From Capillimicrobium parvum (GTDB lineage: Bacteria; Actinomycetota; Thermoleophilia; Solirubrobacterales; Solirubrobacteraceae), in the NCBI RefSeq assembly GCF_021172045.1, contig NZ_CP087164.1, positions 1,054,001 to 1,118,000 of the forward strand: a DNA stretch of 64,000 nucleotides, in the 5' to 3' direction. The notes under the pieces are model-generated. The model was not told where the DNA came from. It was given only the letters and a program-made list of their open reading frames with translations, and did not search any database. Numbering within the stretch: position 1 is the stretch's first letter; every line of letters starts with the position of its first letter. The translations under genes were made by a program, and so were the position numbers. Of the stretch, positions 10,758-19,344 are shown piece after piece.

Positions 10758-11029
10758 CCCACGCGATCGTCCTCATCGAGGCCGAGCGCGACGCGATGGC
10801 GCAGCTCGGCGGCCGTCTGGCCGAGGTCGAGGGCGTCGGGCAGGTCTACTCGGTGACCGGCGCCTGGGACTTCGTCGTCATCGTGCACCTCGCGCGCCAC
10901 GAGCAGCTCGCCGAGGTCGTCACCGCGGGCATCGGCCAGGTGGACGGCGTCGCGCGGACGCAGACGATGGTCGCCTTCGAGGCGTTCTCCCGCCACGATC
11001 TCGAGGCGCTGTTCTCCGTTGGCCAGTAG
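10754..11029 (+). CDS. stand-alone Lrp/AsnC ligand-binding (RAM) domain protein
   Basis: A 91-residue protein made only of the Lrp/AsnC effector domain: MTHAIVLIEAERDAM, GVGQVYSVTGAWDFVVIV and a C-terminal FEAFSRHDLEALFS. It has no DNA-binding domain. Stand-alone RAM proteins oligomerise and bind amino acids or similar small ligands, and may modulate partner regulators. It is coupled to the upstream hydrolase by ATGA. Confidence 0.88.
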   Translation: MTHAIVLIEAERDAMAQLGGRLAEVEGVGQVYSVTGAWDFVVIVHLARHEQLAEVVTAGIGQVDGVARTQTMVAFEAFSRHDLEALFSVGQ

Positions 11030-11477
11030 GCGAGCAGCGGCGCTCGCCGCGGTCCTGACGATCGGGGCCGCGGCGCTCGCGGGCTGTGGCGGCGACGGCT
11101 CGTCCTCGACCGGCACCGCGCCGGCGCCGGCGGCGACCGCGACTGCGCCGGCGGGCGCCTCCACGTCCGGCGAGGACCAGCCGGGCGGCGGCGGCGACGA
11201 GCAGCCGATCGTCGTCCCCGCGCGCTTCACGTTCTCCGGCGACGGGCTCAGCCCGGCGGAGGTCGCCGTGCCCGCGTTCTTCGACATCCGGCTCACCGGG
11301 GTGTCGAAGGACGGCAGGGCGCACACGATCCTCTTCGAGGGCACGACGCTCCAGGTCCCGGCCCACGGGCGGGCGTCGGCGAAGATCGGCGGGCTGAAGA
11401 AGGGCCGCTACGGCGTGACGATCGACGGGCAGGAGAACGCCGCGACGATCGTGTCCGGGGCCGAGCCGGGACCGTGA
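11019..11477 (+). CDS. secreted lipoprotein with cupredoxin-like fold, no copper ligands
   Basis: A 152-residue predicted lipoprotein. The signal peptide has a hydrophobic core and the lipobox LAGC, after which comes a Ser/Thr/Ala/Pro-rich linker. The C-terminal 90 residues look like a small beta-sandwich (FTFSGDGLSPAEVAVPAFFD, GRYGVTIDGQ) similar to cupredoxin-type domains, but there is no Cys/Met copper site. It starts at TTG 11019, overlapping the previous gene by 11 bp. Function unknown. Confidence 0.72.
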   Translation: MASRRAAALAAVLTIGAAALAGCGGDGSSSTGTAPAPAATATAPAGASTSGEDQPGGGGDEQPIVVPARFTFSGDGLSPAEVAVPAFFDIRLTGVSKDGRAHTILFEGTTLQVPAHGRASAKIGGLKKGRYGVTIDGQENAATIVSGAEPGP

Positions 11478-11481
11478 GCCG

Positions 11482-11817
11482 GTGACGGAGATCACGTTCG
11501 ACGACTTCCTCGCCGTCGAGATGCGCGTGGGGCGGGTGGTCGAGGTCGAGGACTTCCCCGAGGCGCGCTCGCCCGCGTGGAAGCTGCGCATCGACTTCGG
11601 GCCGGAGATCGGGGTCAAGCGCTCGTCGGCGCGCATCACGAACTACTCGCGCGAGGATCTCGAGGGCTCGCTCGTCGTGGCGGTGGTGAACTTCCCGCCG
11701 CGCCAGATCGGGCCGGTGCGCTCGGAGGTCCTCGTGCTCGGCGCGGTGCAGGAGGACGGAACGGTGCTCATCCTGCGCCCCGACGGCGACGCGACGCCGG
11801 GCGCGCGGGTCGCCTGA
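11482..11817 (+). CDS. csaA: CsaA-like tRNA-binding domain protein
   Basis: A 111-residue tRNA-binding-fold (OB) protein of the CsaA type. It carries FDDFLAVEMRVGRVVEVEDF, WKLRIDFGPEIGVKRSSARI and the C-terminal GAVQEDGTVLILRPDGD. CsaA proteins are homodimeric and are reported to have chaperone or export-related activity and tRNA binding. The start is GTG 11482, four bp after the upstream stop. Confidence 0.88.
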   Translation: MTEITFDDFLAVEMRVGRVVEVEDFPEARSPAWKLRIDFGPEIGVKRSSARITNYSREDLEGSLVVAVVNFPPRQIGPVRSEVLVLGAVQEDGTVLILRPDGDATPGARVA

Positions 11818-11905
11818 CCCAGGTGTGCCGACGCCGGCCGGCGGCATCGCAGGTGGGCATGCAGCGCGTGCCGGCGGGAGGCGGGCCCCCGTGCGCCATC
11901 TACGC

Positions 11906-13438
11906 CTACGGCGCCGGGGGCAGGGCCGGATCGACCGGCGTGGTGGCGGCCGGGTCCGATTCGGCCGGGGGCGGCGGCTCGGTGGTGGTGGGCGTCGTCT
12001 CGGCCGGCGGGGGCGGCGGCGTGGTGGTCGCCGGCGGGGTCGTGGCCGGCGGCGCGGTCGTGGCCGGGACCGTCGTCGCCGGCGTCGTCGGGACGGTGGT
12101 CGGCGTGCCCGCCACGACGCTCACGTCGCCGCCCTCCTGGGTGTTGACGGGCGTCGTGGTCGTGGGCGTCGTCGTCGTGGGCGTGGTGGTCGCCGGCGTC
12201 GTCGTGGCGGGCGCCGTCTCCTTCTGCTCGGGCTTGGCGGCCTTCTCCGCCGCGGCGCTGCGCGCGGTGGTCTCGGTCGTCGTCGGCTGCGCCTCCGGCT
12301 TGGCGACGGCCTTCGGTGCGGCGGCGGCAGGGGCGGGCTTCGGCGCCGGGGCCACGGCCGGGGTGTGGACGGGCTGCGGCGCCGGGGCCGCCGCGGTGGC
12401 GGGCGGCGTCTGCGCGACCTGCACCGGGTTGGAGGACTGCCGTGTGGCGCGGTTCGTGGCGTGGTCGACCTCGACCGCCGCGCCGGTGACGATGGCCGCC
12501 GCGGCCAGCGTCGCCGCCGTCTTGGACGCGATCGTCCCCATGCCCGCCGACAGCGCGCTCGCCGCGCCGGCGGACGCGGTGGTCGCCGCCGCCGCGCCGG
12601 CCGCCGCGCTGGCGCCGCTCGCGGAGGCGGTGGTGCCGAGCTGGGCGAGGACGAACTTCTTGAGGAACAGCAGCGGCGCGACCGGCATGACCGCGGCCAG
12701 CGCCTTGTTCGTCTCCTTGAGCTGCCGGCGGAAGGTGGAGCAGCGGTCGCAGGTCTTCAGGTGCCGGCGCACCGGAGCGCTCGTGCGCTTCAGGCCCTCG
12801 GCGACCTCGCCGAGCTCGAGGCGGACCTCCTCGCACGTCAGCTTGCGCGCCTCGGACATCTCGGCCAGCGACACCCGCGCGCGGACGAGCAGCGACTTGA
12901 CCGACGGGACCGTCGTCTCCATGACGTCGGCGATCTGGTCGTAGGAGAGCGCGTCGATCTCGCGCAGCAGCAGCGCGGTGCGCTGCGTCTCGGGCAGCTC
13001 CTGGACGTCGCCGACGAGCTGGCGGAACTCCTCGCGCCTGTGGACCTTGTCGGCGGTCGTCGTGCCGTGCTCGGCGAGGTGGACGTCCATGGAGTCCACG
13101 CCGATCGCGGTCTGGCGGCGCAGGTGGTTCAGCGAGCGGTTGCGCGCGATGCGGTACAGCCACGGGCGCACGTTGATCGGCCGGTCGTCGGCGACCATCG
13201 CGTTGAAGGAGGCGGCGAAGACCTCCTGCAGCACGTCCTCGGCGTCCTCGCGCGAGTTGAGCATGTGCCGGCAGAAGGCCAGCAGCCGCGAGCTGTAGCG
13301 TGAGACGAGCGTCTCGAACGCCGCCTGGTTGCCCCGCCGCGTGAGCGCGACGAGCCGCTCGTCCGACTGCAGGCGCAGCAGCGGGGTGGGCCCGCGCAGA
13401 CCGGCGAGGGCATGGGGCTTGAAGGCGGATACTTCCAT
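11906..13438 (-). CDS. ECF sigma factor fused to zinc-finger anti-sigma-like domain, TM segment and Thr/Pro-rich tail
   Basis: A 510-residue fusion. Residues about 25-95 are sigma region 2 (FETLVSRYSSRLLAFCRHML, DAEDVLQEVF, PWLYRIARN). Residues about 130-185 are region 4 with an HTH (LSYDQIADVMETTVPSVKSL). Next comes a zf-HC2-like finger (CEEVRLELGEV, then HLKTCDRC), one hydrophobic Ala-rich segment (about 290-330) and a long extracytoplasmic Pro/Ala/Thr-rich tail. A sigma factor tethered to its own inhibitor-like domain and membrane anchor implies regulation in cis by an outside signal or by proteolysis. ATG 13438 is chosen because a longer frame would overlap the tRNA-Leu gene. Confidence 0.85.
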   Translation of the reverse strand: MEVSAFKPHALAGLRGPTPLLRLQSDERLVALTRRGNQAAFETLVSRYSSRLLAFCRHMLNSREDAEDVLQEVFAASFNAMVADDRPINVRPWLYRIARNRSLNHLRRQTAIGVDSMDVHLAEHGTTTADKVHRREEFRQLVGDVQELPETQRTALLLREIDALSYDQIADVMETTVPSVKSLLVRARVSLAEMSEARKLTCEEVRLELGEVAEGLKRTSAPVRRHLKTCDRCSTFRRQLKETNKALAAVMPVAPLLFLKKFVLAQLGTTASASGASAAAGAAAATTASAGAASALSAGMGTIASKTAATLAAAAIVTGAAVEVDHATNRATRQSSNPVQVAQTPPATAAAPAPQPVHTPAVAPAPKPAPAAAAPKAVAKPEAQPTTTETTARSAAAEKAAKPEQKETAPATTTPATTTPTTTTPTTTTPVNTQEGGDVSVVAGTPTTVPTTPATTVPATTAPPATTPPATTTPPPPPAETTPTTTEPPPPAESDPAATTPVDPALPPAP

Positions 13439-13507
13439 GGCGGCGAATGCGTTCCGATGCGGGAACACTGCTTGAACGATTAGGTTGCGGTCCGAGTTGC
13501 GCTGCTC

Positions 13508-13592
13508 GCCCGGGTAGACGAATGGCATAGTCACGCGGTCTTAAAAACCGCTGCCCCTTTGGGGCGTGTGGGTTCGAATCCCACCCCGGGTA
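13508..13592 (+). tRNA. tRNA-Leu (anticodon UAA)
   Basis: An 85-base cloverleaf with a long variable arm. The acceptor arm is gcccggg/cccgggt with a G-U terminal pair. The anticodon stem is gcggt/accgc with loop cttaaaa, giving anticodon TAA. The variable arm is gcccc-ttt-ggggc and the T arm is gtggg-ttcgaat-cccac. The discriminator is A at 13592 and CCA is not encoded. It decodes UUA, a rare codon in this GC-rich genome. It lies between the divergent sigma-fusion gene and the VWA gene. Confidence 0.93.
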
Positions 13593-13600
13593 CTGAAGGC

Positions 13601-15286
13601 ATGAAGCCGGCATCCATCATCACCATCGTCGTCGCGGTCATCGCCATCGGTGCGGCCGTGCTCCTGACGCGCGGCGGCGGGGGCGGCGGGTCGGGCAGCA
13701 CATCGACCGTCGACCAGGTCGCGCCCAAGGACGCGCTCAAGCTGTCGTTCGTCGTCTCCCCCGAGAAGGAGGATCTGCTCAAGCAGTCCGTCCGCGCCTT
13801 CAACGCGGGCGACCACCAGGTCGGCGGCAAGAAGGTGTTCGTGGAGATGCAGGCGATGAACTCCGGCGACGCCGAGAGCGCCATTGCCCGCGGCAAGCTC
13901 CAGCCCGACGTGTGGTCGCCGGCGTCCGGGTTCTGGGGACGCCTGCTGAACCTCCACACCGATCGCGCGTACGTCGCCGACGACACCCCCTCGATCGTGC
14001 GCACGCCGCTCGTCATCGCGATGTTCGAGCCGATGGCGCGGGCGCTCGGCTGGCCCGGCAAGCCGATCGGCTTCGACGACATCCGCCGCCTCGCGCTCGC
14101 GCGCGACGGCTGGGCCGCCGCCGGCAAGCCGGCCTACGGGCGCTTCAAGTACGTCCACACCAACCCGGACAGCTCGACGTCCGGCGCGTCCGCGGTCGCC
14201 GCCTCCTACTACGCCGCGGTGGGCAAGAAGGAGGGTCTGACCGAGGCGGACGTCGCGAAGGCCGCGCCCGCCGTCAAGGAGCTCGAGTCCTCGATCGTCC
14301 ACTACGGCGACAGCACGCTGTTCATCGCCGACCAGCTCTGCGCCGGCGGCAAGGCGTACGCGAGCGCGGCGGCGATGGAGGAGACCACGCTCATCGAGCT
14401 CAACCGGCGCAGGAACTGCACCGGCGGCAAGATGGTCGCGGTCTATCCCTCCGACGGCTCGTTCTTCAGCGACTCGCCGTTCATCGTTCTCAACGCGCCG
14501 TGGGTCACGGCGCCCGAGCGCCGGGCCGCCGGTCAGCTGCAGCGCTACCTCGCCGAGGAGATCGACGCCGAGACCGCGGGCCGCTTCGGCTTCCGGCCGG
14601 GGGACCCAAACATCAAGCCCGCCGGCCTCGTCACCCAGGCCAACGGCGTCGACCCCGCGCAGCCCGAGCGCGAGCTGCGCCTGCCCGAGCCGAAGGTCCT
14701 CGACAGCATCCTGCGGACGTGGCGGCGCGACCGCAAGCCGGCGAACGTCATGCTCGTCATCGACACGTCGGGCTCGATGAACGACGAACACAAGCTCGAC
14801 CACGCGAAGGAGGGCCTCAAGGCGTTCTTCCGCCAGGTCGCGCCGCAGGACGAGATCGGCCTGACGAAGTTCTCCGGCGACGTGACCCAGCTCGTGCCCC
14901 CCGCTCGCTACGACGAGAACAAGCCCAAGCTCGACGCCGCGATCCGCGACCTCATCCCCGAGGACGACACCGCCGTCTACGACGCCACCTACCAGGCGGT
15001 CGAGGAGGTCAGCCGCCGGGCCGACTCCGAGCACATCAACGCCGTGGTCGTCCTCACCGACGGCGAGGACACCGCGTCGTCGCGCGGCGCCCAGGACGTC
15101 GAGCAGCGGCTGCGCGAGGAGGGGCGCGCCGAGAGCAACGGGGTGCGCGTCTTCACGATCGCCTACGGGTCCGAGCCCAACGAGGGCGTGCTCGAGCGCT
15201 TCGCCAACGCGTCGGGCGGCAAGCCGTTCGTGGGCGACACCGCCGACATCGAGCAGGTCTATCGCTCGATCTCCAGCTTCTTCTAG
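13601..15286 (+). CDS. solute-binding-protein / von Willebrand A domain fusion, membrane anchored
   Basis: A 561-residue protein. The N-terminal membrane anchor (SIITIVVAVIAIGAAVLL, residues 5-22) and a Gly/Ser linker lead to a periplasmic-binding-protein fold (about 45-350: LKLSFVVSPEKEDLLKQS, QPDVWSPASGFWG, FNAGD). A VWA domain follows (about 380-560) with an intact MIDAS motif DTSGSM and TDGED. The combination suggests an extracellular ligand sensor or adhesion/assembly factor, but the ligand is unknown. ATG 13601 follows tRNA-Leu by 8 bp. It is followed 3 bp later by a membrane coiled-coil protein, probably its partner. Confidence 0.87.
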   Translation: MKPASIITIVVAVIAIGAAVLLTRGGGGGGSGSTSTVDQVAPKDALKLSFVVSPEKEDLLKQSVRAFNAGDHQVGGKKVFVEMQAMNSGDAESAIARGKLQPDVWSPASGFWGRLLNLHTDRAYVADDTPSIVRTPLVIAMFEPMARALGWPGKPIGFDDIRRLALARDGWAAAGKPAYGRFKYVHTNPDSSTSGASAVAASYYAAVGKKEGLTEADVAKAAPAVKELESSIVHYGDSTLFIADQLCAGGKAYASAAAMEETTLIELNRRRNCTGGKMVAVYPSDGSFFSDSPFIVLNAPWVTAPERRAAGQLQRYLAEEIDAETAGRFGFRPGDPNIKPAGLVTQANGVDPAQPERELRLPEPKVLDSILRTWRRDRKPANVMLVIDTSGSMNDEHKLDHAKEGLKAFFRQVAPQDEIGLTKFSGDVTQLVPPARYDENKPKLDAAIRDLIPEDDTAVYDATYQAVEEVSRRADSEHINAVVVLTDGEDTASSRGAQDVEQRLREEGRAESNGVRVFTIAYGSEPNEGVLERFANASGGKPFVGDTADIEQVYRSISSFF

Positions 15287-15289
15287 CGC

Positions 15290-16108
15290 GTGCCGATGCC
15301 AGCCAACGAGCTCGTCACCCGCAGCACGCTCCAGCGGCGCATCGCGGTCAACGCGCTGACGAAGCCCCTGAACCTCGGCGTGCTGGCCGTGCTGGTCGTC
15401 GTGGGGATCGTGCTCGACCTGACCCTGGTGGCGATCCCGATCGCCGTCGTCGCGTACCTCGTCCTGAGCGCGATCACGTTCTTCGACTCCGCCGAGGCCG
15501 AGCGGGTGGGCCGGGAGACGTACGCGAAGGCACGCGGCGGGGAGCCGGTCAAGCGGCTCGACACGCGCGAACTCGACCCGCGGATCGCCGCACTGCTGAC
15601 CCAGGCGCGCGAGTCGGCCGCGGCGATCCGCTCGGCGATCGCGTCGGCCGAGCACCCCTTCGAGGACGTCAGCGCCGACGTGGACGGGCTCGTGACGGCG
15701 ATGGAGACGAGCGCGCGGCGCGCCCAGCTGATCGCAACGACGCTCGGGCAGCTCGCCGCCAGCGGCCAGGACCCGCGCACGCTGCAGCGCCGGATCGAGG
15801 ATCTGCGGCCGCGCGCCTCGGATCCTGACGTGAAGGCGCTGATCGCCGACCTGACCGCGCAGCGCGAGGCGACCGAGCGGCTGTCGGGCAAGCTCGACCG
15901 CTTCGAGGTCGGCATGCAGCGCATCAACGCGTCGCTGGGCCTCATGCAGGCCCGGCTCGGCGAGATGAGCGCCAGCGAGGAGGAGGCTGCGCAGCGCGAG
16001 CTGGCGCGCCAATCGCGCGAGCTGCGCGAGCGGACCGACCTGCTGGCGGAGTCCATGGCCGAGGTCTTCGCCGACACCGGCGAGGGAGAGCGCGTCGTCG
16101 TGCGCTGA
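15290..16108 (+). CDS. two-TM membrane protein with long cytoplasmic coiled coil
   Basis: A 272-residue protein with two hydrophobic segments near residues 29-65 (LGVLAVLVVVGIVLDLTLVA, then VVAYLVLSAITFF), followed by a helical coiled-coil region to the C-terminus (AIRSAIASAEHPFEDV, LSGKLDRFEVGMQRINASL, ELARQSRELRERTDLLAES). It is not a family I can name with certainty. The 3-bp gap after the VWA fusion gene suggests one operon and a joint role at the membrane. The start is GTG 15290 or ATG 15296. Confidence 0.78.
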   Translation: MPMPANELVTRSTLQRRIAVNALTKPLNLGVLAVLVVVGIVLDLTLVAIPIAVVAYLVLSAITFFDSAEAERVGRETYAKARGGEPVKRLDTRELDPRIAALLTQARESAAAIRSAIASAEHPFEDVSADVDGLVTAMETSARRAQLIATTLGQLAASGQDPRTLQRRIEDLRPRASDPDVKALIADLTAQREATERLSGKLDRFEVGMQRINASLGLMQARLGEMSASEEEAAQRELARQSRELRERTDLLAESMAEVFADTGEGERVVVR

Positions 16109-16112
16109 ACCG

Positions 16113-16769
16113 GTGATGCTCCACGCCCCGCGCCTGCCCCCCGACCTCGACGAGCTGACCCGGACGCTCACCCCCGCCGACGCGGAGCGCGGCGCCCGCG
16201 TCGAGGACGCCCGGGTCCTCGACGTCGACCTGGCCGGCGCGCGGCTGGACCAGGTGGAGCTGCGCCGCGTCGTGTTCGCGGGCGGCGACATCAGCGAGGC
16301 GCGGCTCGAGGGCGGCGGCTTCACGGACGCCGTCCTGACGCAGGTGAACCTCGCCAACCTGCGCGCCCGCCACGCCTCGCTGCTGCGCGTCGAACTGCGG
16401 GGCTGCCGCATGACCGGCCTCGAGTGGGCCGACGGCCTCTGGCGCGACGTCACGGTCCGCGACTGCCGCGCCGACCTCTGCGCCCTGCGTCACACCCGGC
16501 TCGAACGCGTCGTCTTCGCCGACTGCCTGCTCACGGAGGCCGACCTGGTGGAGGCGCGCCTGCGCGAGGTCACGCTGGAGCGCTGCTCGATGACCGGCGC
16601 CGACGTCCGCGGGGCCACCTTCGACGGCTGCCACATCCGCGGCTGCCGGCTCGACGGCCTGCACGGCGCCCAGCGCCTCGATGGCGTGACGATGCCGTGG
16701 CCCGACGTCGTCCAGGCCGCCGGCGTCTTCGCCACCGCGCTGGGCGTGACGGTCGCCGAGGAGGCCTGA
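16113..16769 (+). CDS. pentapeptide-repeat protein
   Basis: A 218-residue protein with the A(D/N)LXX-type repeat ladder between residues about 30 and 195: DLAGARLDQVELRRV, EADLVEARLREVTLER and GADVRGATFDGCHIRGCRL. These fold as a right-handed quadrilateral beta-helix. Some family members mimic DNA and protect gyrase, but nothing here proves that role. It follows the membrane protein gene by 4 bp. The start is GTG 16113 or ATG 16116. Confidence 0.85.
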   Translation: MMLHAPRLPPDLDELTRTLTPADAERGARVEDARVLDVDLAGARLDQVELRRVVFAGGDISEARLEGGGFTDAVLTQVNLANLRARHASLLRVELRGCRMTGLEWADGLWRDVTVRDCRADLCALRHTRLERVVFADCLLTEADLVEARLREVTLERCSMTGADVRGATFDGCHIRGCRLDGLHGAQRLDGVTMPWPDVVQAAGVFATALGVTVAEEA

Positions 16770-16776
16770 GGAGGCG

Positions 16777-17487
16777 CTACGCCGCGTGGATCGACGGCCG
16801 GGCGCTCACGGGAGCGACCGCGTCGAGGACGACGTCGGCGAGCGAGCGATCGCCGGAGATGCTCAGCGCGCTGCGCAGGCTCTCGGGCCCGAGCGCCGCG
16901 ACCCAGTCGGCCTCGCTGCCGGCGACGGTCGCGTCGGGCGGATCCTCGGGCGTGCCCTCGGTGAGCTCGACCGCGCCGGGGCGCAGCGCCAGGCAGTACG
17001 AGCGCCGGTCGACGCGCAGTTCGACGGTGCCGCGCACGTCGGAGCCGATGAAGAGCCCGGGCACGGCCCGGAAGATGGCGCCGACGTCGATCGCCTCGCC
17101 CTCGCGCGGCGGTCCCCACGCCCACGTGAAGCCCCAGCGGGACAGCTCGGCGATGACGGGGACGAGCTCGCGCGAGCGCTCGGTCAGCTCGTAGTCGACG
17201 CGCGGCGGGACCTCGCGGTAGCGCTGGCGCGTGAGCAGTCCGTCGGCCACCATCCGGTTCAGCCGGGAGCGCAGCTGCTCGGTCGAGATGCCCGGAAGCA
17301 CGCGCTGCAGCTCGACGAAGCGGCGGGGGCCCGCGACGAGATCTCGGACGATGAGCAGCGTCCACTTGTCGCCGACGAGGTCCAGAGCACGCGCGTCTGG
17401 CGCCCACTGGTCATATGGGTGCCGCTTGGGTGGGGGAACGGCGGTGATGGTCGGGCCTCCTACCGAAACTGCTGGACCGCAAGGCAA
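16777..17487 (-). CDS. HxlR-family winged-helix regulator with C-terminal ligand domain
   Basis: Residues about 25-115 form the HxlR winged helix (LVGDKWTLLIVRDLVAGPRR, GISTEQLRSRLNRMVADGLL, YELTERSRELVPVI). The C-terminal 100 residues resemble an SCP2-like ligand-binding domain often fused to this family (VRGTVELRVDRRSYCLAL). The longest frame starts at TTG 17487. However, a strong AGGAGG on the minus strand (17461-17456) lies inside that frame, 7 bases before an ATC codon at 17448. The true start may therefore be this non-standard codon or be nearby. Divergent from the DsbA-like gene. Confidence 0.85.
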   Translation of the reverse strand: MPCGPAVSVGGPTITAVPPPKRHPYDQWAPDARALDLVGDKWTLLIVRDLVAGPRRFVELQRVLPGISTEQLRSRLNRMVADGLLTRQRYREVPPRVDYELTERSRELVPVIAELSRWGFTWAWGPPREGEAIDVGAIFRAVPGLFIGSDVRGTVELRVDRRSYCLALRPGAVELTEGTPEDPPDATVAGSEADWVAALGPESLRSALSISGDRSLADVVLDAVAPVSARPSIHAA

Positions 17488-17557
17488 GCCTACCGGCTGC
17501 GGTCAAGTCCCCGCCGACATCGAGACGCCAAAGCGCCAGTTTTTGCGGGGAGGCTCG

Positions 17558-18190
17558 TTGCAAGGGTCCGTGGGCACCCTCATCGACCTCGCCTCACGCC
17601 GCCGTCAGCGCGCCGGCGCCGCCTCGCGGTCCCGCCGCGCGACGTTCTTCTTCGACCTCGCCGACCCCGCGACGTACCTCGCGGCGGAGCGTGTCGAGCA
17701 GCTGCCCGCCGCGGTGATCTGGCAGCCCGCGGTGCGCGCCGCGCCGCCGCCCGTGCCCCGCGCCGAACTCGAGGAGCGCGCCGACCGCCTGCGCATGCCG
17801 CTCGTGTGGCCCGAGCCGTGCCGGGCGGCCGTGCCGCGGGCCATGCGCGCCGCCGCCCACGCCGCCGCCGAGGGCCGCGGCGGCGCGTTCGTGCTCGCGG
17901 CCTCGCGCCTGGCGTTCTGCGGCGGCTTCGACCTCGACGACCCCGAGGTCCTCGCGGAGGCGGCGGCGGCCGCGGGACTGGCGCTCGAGCCGGCCCTGGC
18001 CGCGGCCGGCGACCCGGCCGGCGACGACGCGGTCGCCGCGGCCGGCCGCTCGCTGGCTGCGCACGGCGCGGTCGCCATGCCGGTCGTCCGCGTCGGCCGG
18101 CTGCTCTTCCCCGGCGAGGACCGCATCGCGGAGGCCGCGGCCGCGCTGCGCGTCGGGCACGGCCGGCGCGCCCAGGGCCAGCGCGGCTGA
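17558..18190 (+). CDS. DsbA-like / HCCA-isomerase-type thioredoxin-fold protein
   Basis: A 210-residue protein with the family opening ATFFFDLADPATYLAAERVE, a helical middle (LRMPLVWPEPCRAAVPRAMR, AFVLAASRLAFCGGFDLDD) and the C-terminal MPVVRVGRLLFPGEDRI containing the cis-proline of the thioredoxin fold. No CxxC active site is present, so it resembles glutathione-S-transferase-kappa or isomerase relatives more than a disulphide oxidase. TTG 17558 is preferred because GGGGAGG lies 5 bp upstream; GTG 17570 is the alternative. Divergent from the HxlR gene, which may regulate it. Confidence 0.75.
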   Translation: MQGSVGTLIDLASRRRQRAGAASRSRRATFFFDLADPATYLAAERVEQLPAAVIWQPAVRAAPPPVPRAELEERADRLRMPLVWPEPCRAAVPRAMRAAAHAAAEGRGGAFVLAASRLAFCGGFDLDDPEVLAEAAAAAGLALEPALAAAGDPAGDDAVAAAGRSLAAHGAVAMPVVRVGRLLFPGEDRIAEAAAALRVGHGRRAQGQRG

Positions 18191-18196
18191 CCCCGG

Positions 18197-19300
18197 TCAG
18201 GCGGCGGGCTTCTCGCCCCGGCGCCGGGCCCGCCACGTCGCAACCTCGCGGACGACGGCGCTGATCGCCAGCCCGATGGCGATGCCGAGCGCGCTGTTGG
18301 CGACCCGTTCGAGCCCCTCGTCCGCGCCCTGGAAGTCCACGAGGCTCAGCATGAGCAGCGCGGTCGGCGTGAGCATGACGACCAGCCAGAAGTACCCGCG
18401 CTCGTCGAGGGCGTAGAGCCAGAACGCGGCCGCCGCGGCACACGCCACGAGCGCCCAGCGGTCGTCGGTCACCAACGTGATCAGCACGATGAGCGCGGCT
18501 CCGGCGAGCGTGCCGGCGGCGCGCTGGATCGCGCGCACGCGCGTGGCGTGCTCGCCGGGCTGCATGACCGCCAGGACGGTGAGCGGCACCCAGTAGCCGT
18601 GCGGCAGGCCGATGGCGCGGTACAGGAGCGTCGCGACGGCCACCGCGATCGACAGGCGGGCGACGTGGGCGCGCAGGTCGGCGTCGCCGCGTACGCCGGC
18701 GACGACCGCCCGCAGGACGGTGCGTGCCAGGTCCGGCGGCGGGGCGGGGCCGCGCCGGGCCAGGACCATCAGGACGAGCGCGGGCCCGGCACCGAGCACG
18801 TACCAGAGCATGCGCTGGCCCAGCGACTCGGGGCCCGCGGGGATGCCGCCGAGGACGACCAGGACGGCGGCGGTGGCGAATCCGGCGAGCGCGCCCGCCG
18901 GCCCCGCCGCGCGCAGCGTGGCCCACAGGCCGACCCAGACGAGGGTGGCGAGCACGAGGCTCCACGTGTGCGGGTTGGCGACGTCGCCCAGGGCGAGCGA
19001 CCCCACGCCCGCGACGGCGCACAGCGGCCCCCAGAACATGCGCGCCCGCAGCCCCGCCCGCGGGATGCACAACGCCGTGTTCAGCCCGGCGATCGCCGCG
19101 GTGAGCCCGGCGACCGTCTCGTCGATCGCCACGCCGATCGCCAGCGGCCCGACCGCCGCGAGCGCGCCGGCGGCGCCGGAGCGCCAGTCGATGCCGCGCT
19201 CCTCGACGCGGAAGGCCTCGCGCACGGTGTCGCGCACCGCCTCGCGGTCCAGGCTCAAGGCGAGCGGGATCACGCGTCGACTGGGCCCCCGGCCACGCAC
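18197..19300 (-). CDS. FUSC-family membrane protein (aromatic acid/efflux type)
   Basis: A 367-residue integral membrane protein with two blocks of helices separated by a cytoplasmic stretch (VLARRGPAPPPDLART). Its motif GLPHGYWVPLTVLAVMQP is typical of FUSC-like transporters (AaeB/YccS/ALMT relatives), including the conserved YW-P-T segment. The usual function is export of aromatic acids or other anions. It converges on the DsbA-like gene with only 6 bp between stops. Confidence 0.85.
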   Translation of the reverse strand: MRGRGPSRRVIPLALSLDREAVRDTVREAFRVEERGIDWRSGAAGALAAVGPLAIGVAIDETVAGLTAAIAGLNTALCIPRAGLRARMFWGPLCAVAGVGSLALGDVANPHTWSLVLATLVWVGLWATLRAAGPAGALAGFATAAVLVVLGGIPAGPESLGQRMLWYVLGAGPALVLMVLARRGPAPPPDLARTVLRAVVAGVRGDADLRAHVARLSIAVAVATLLYRAIGLPHGYWVPLTVLAVMQPGEHATRVRAIQRAAGTLAGAALIVLITLVTDDRWALVACAAAAAFWLYALDERGYFWLVVMLTPTALLMLSLVDFQGADEGLERVANSALGIAIGLAISAVVREVATWRARRRGEKPAA

Positions 19301-19344
19301 GTCAGTCTAGTGCGAACGTCATCGTTCATGTAAGGTGACGACCC

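Noticed and set aside
13541-16453. Very long minus-strand frame opposite the VWA and coiled-coil genes
   Set aside because: Low-complexity Arg/Ala/Gly text typical of the antisense of high-GC genes; the plus-strand genes have clear domains and starts.
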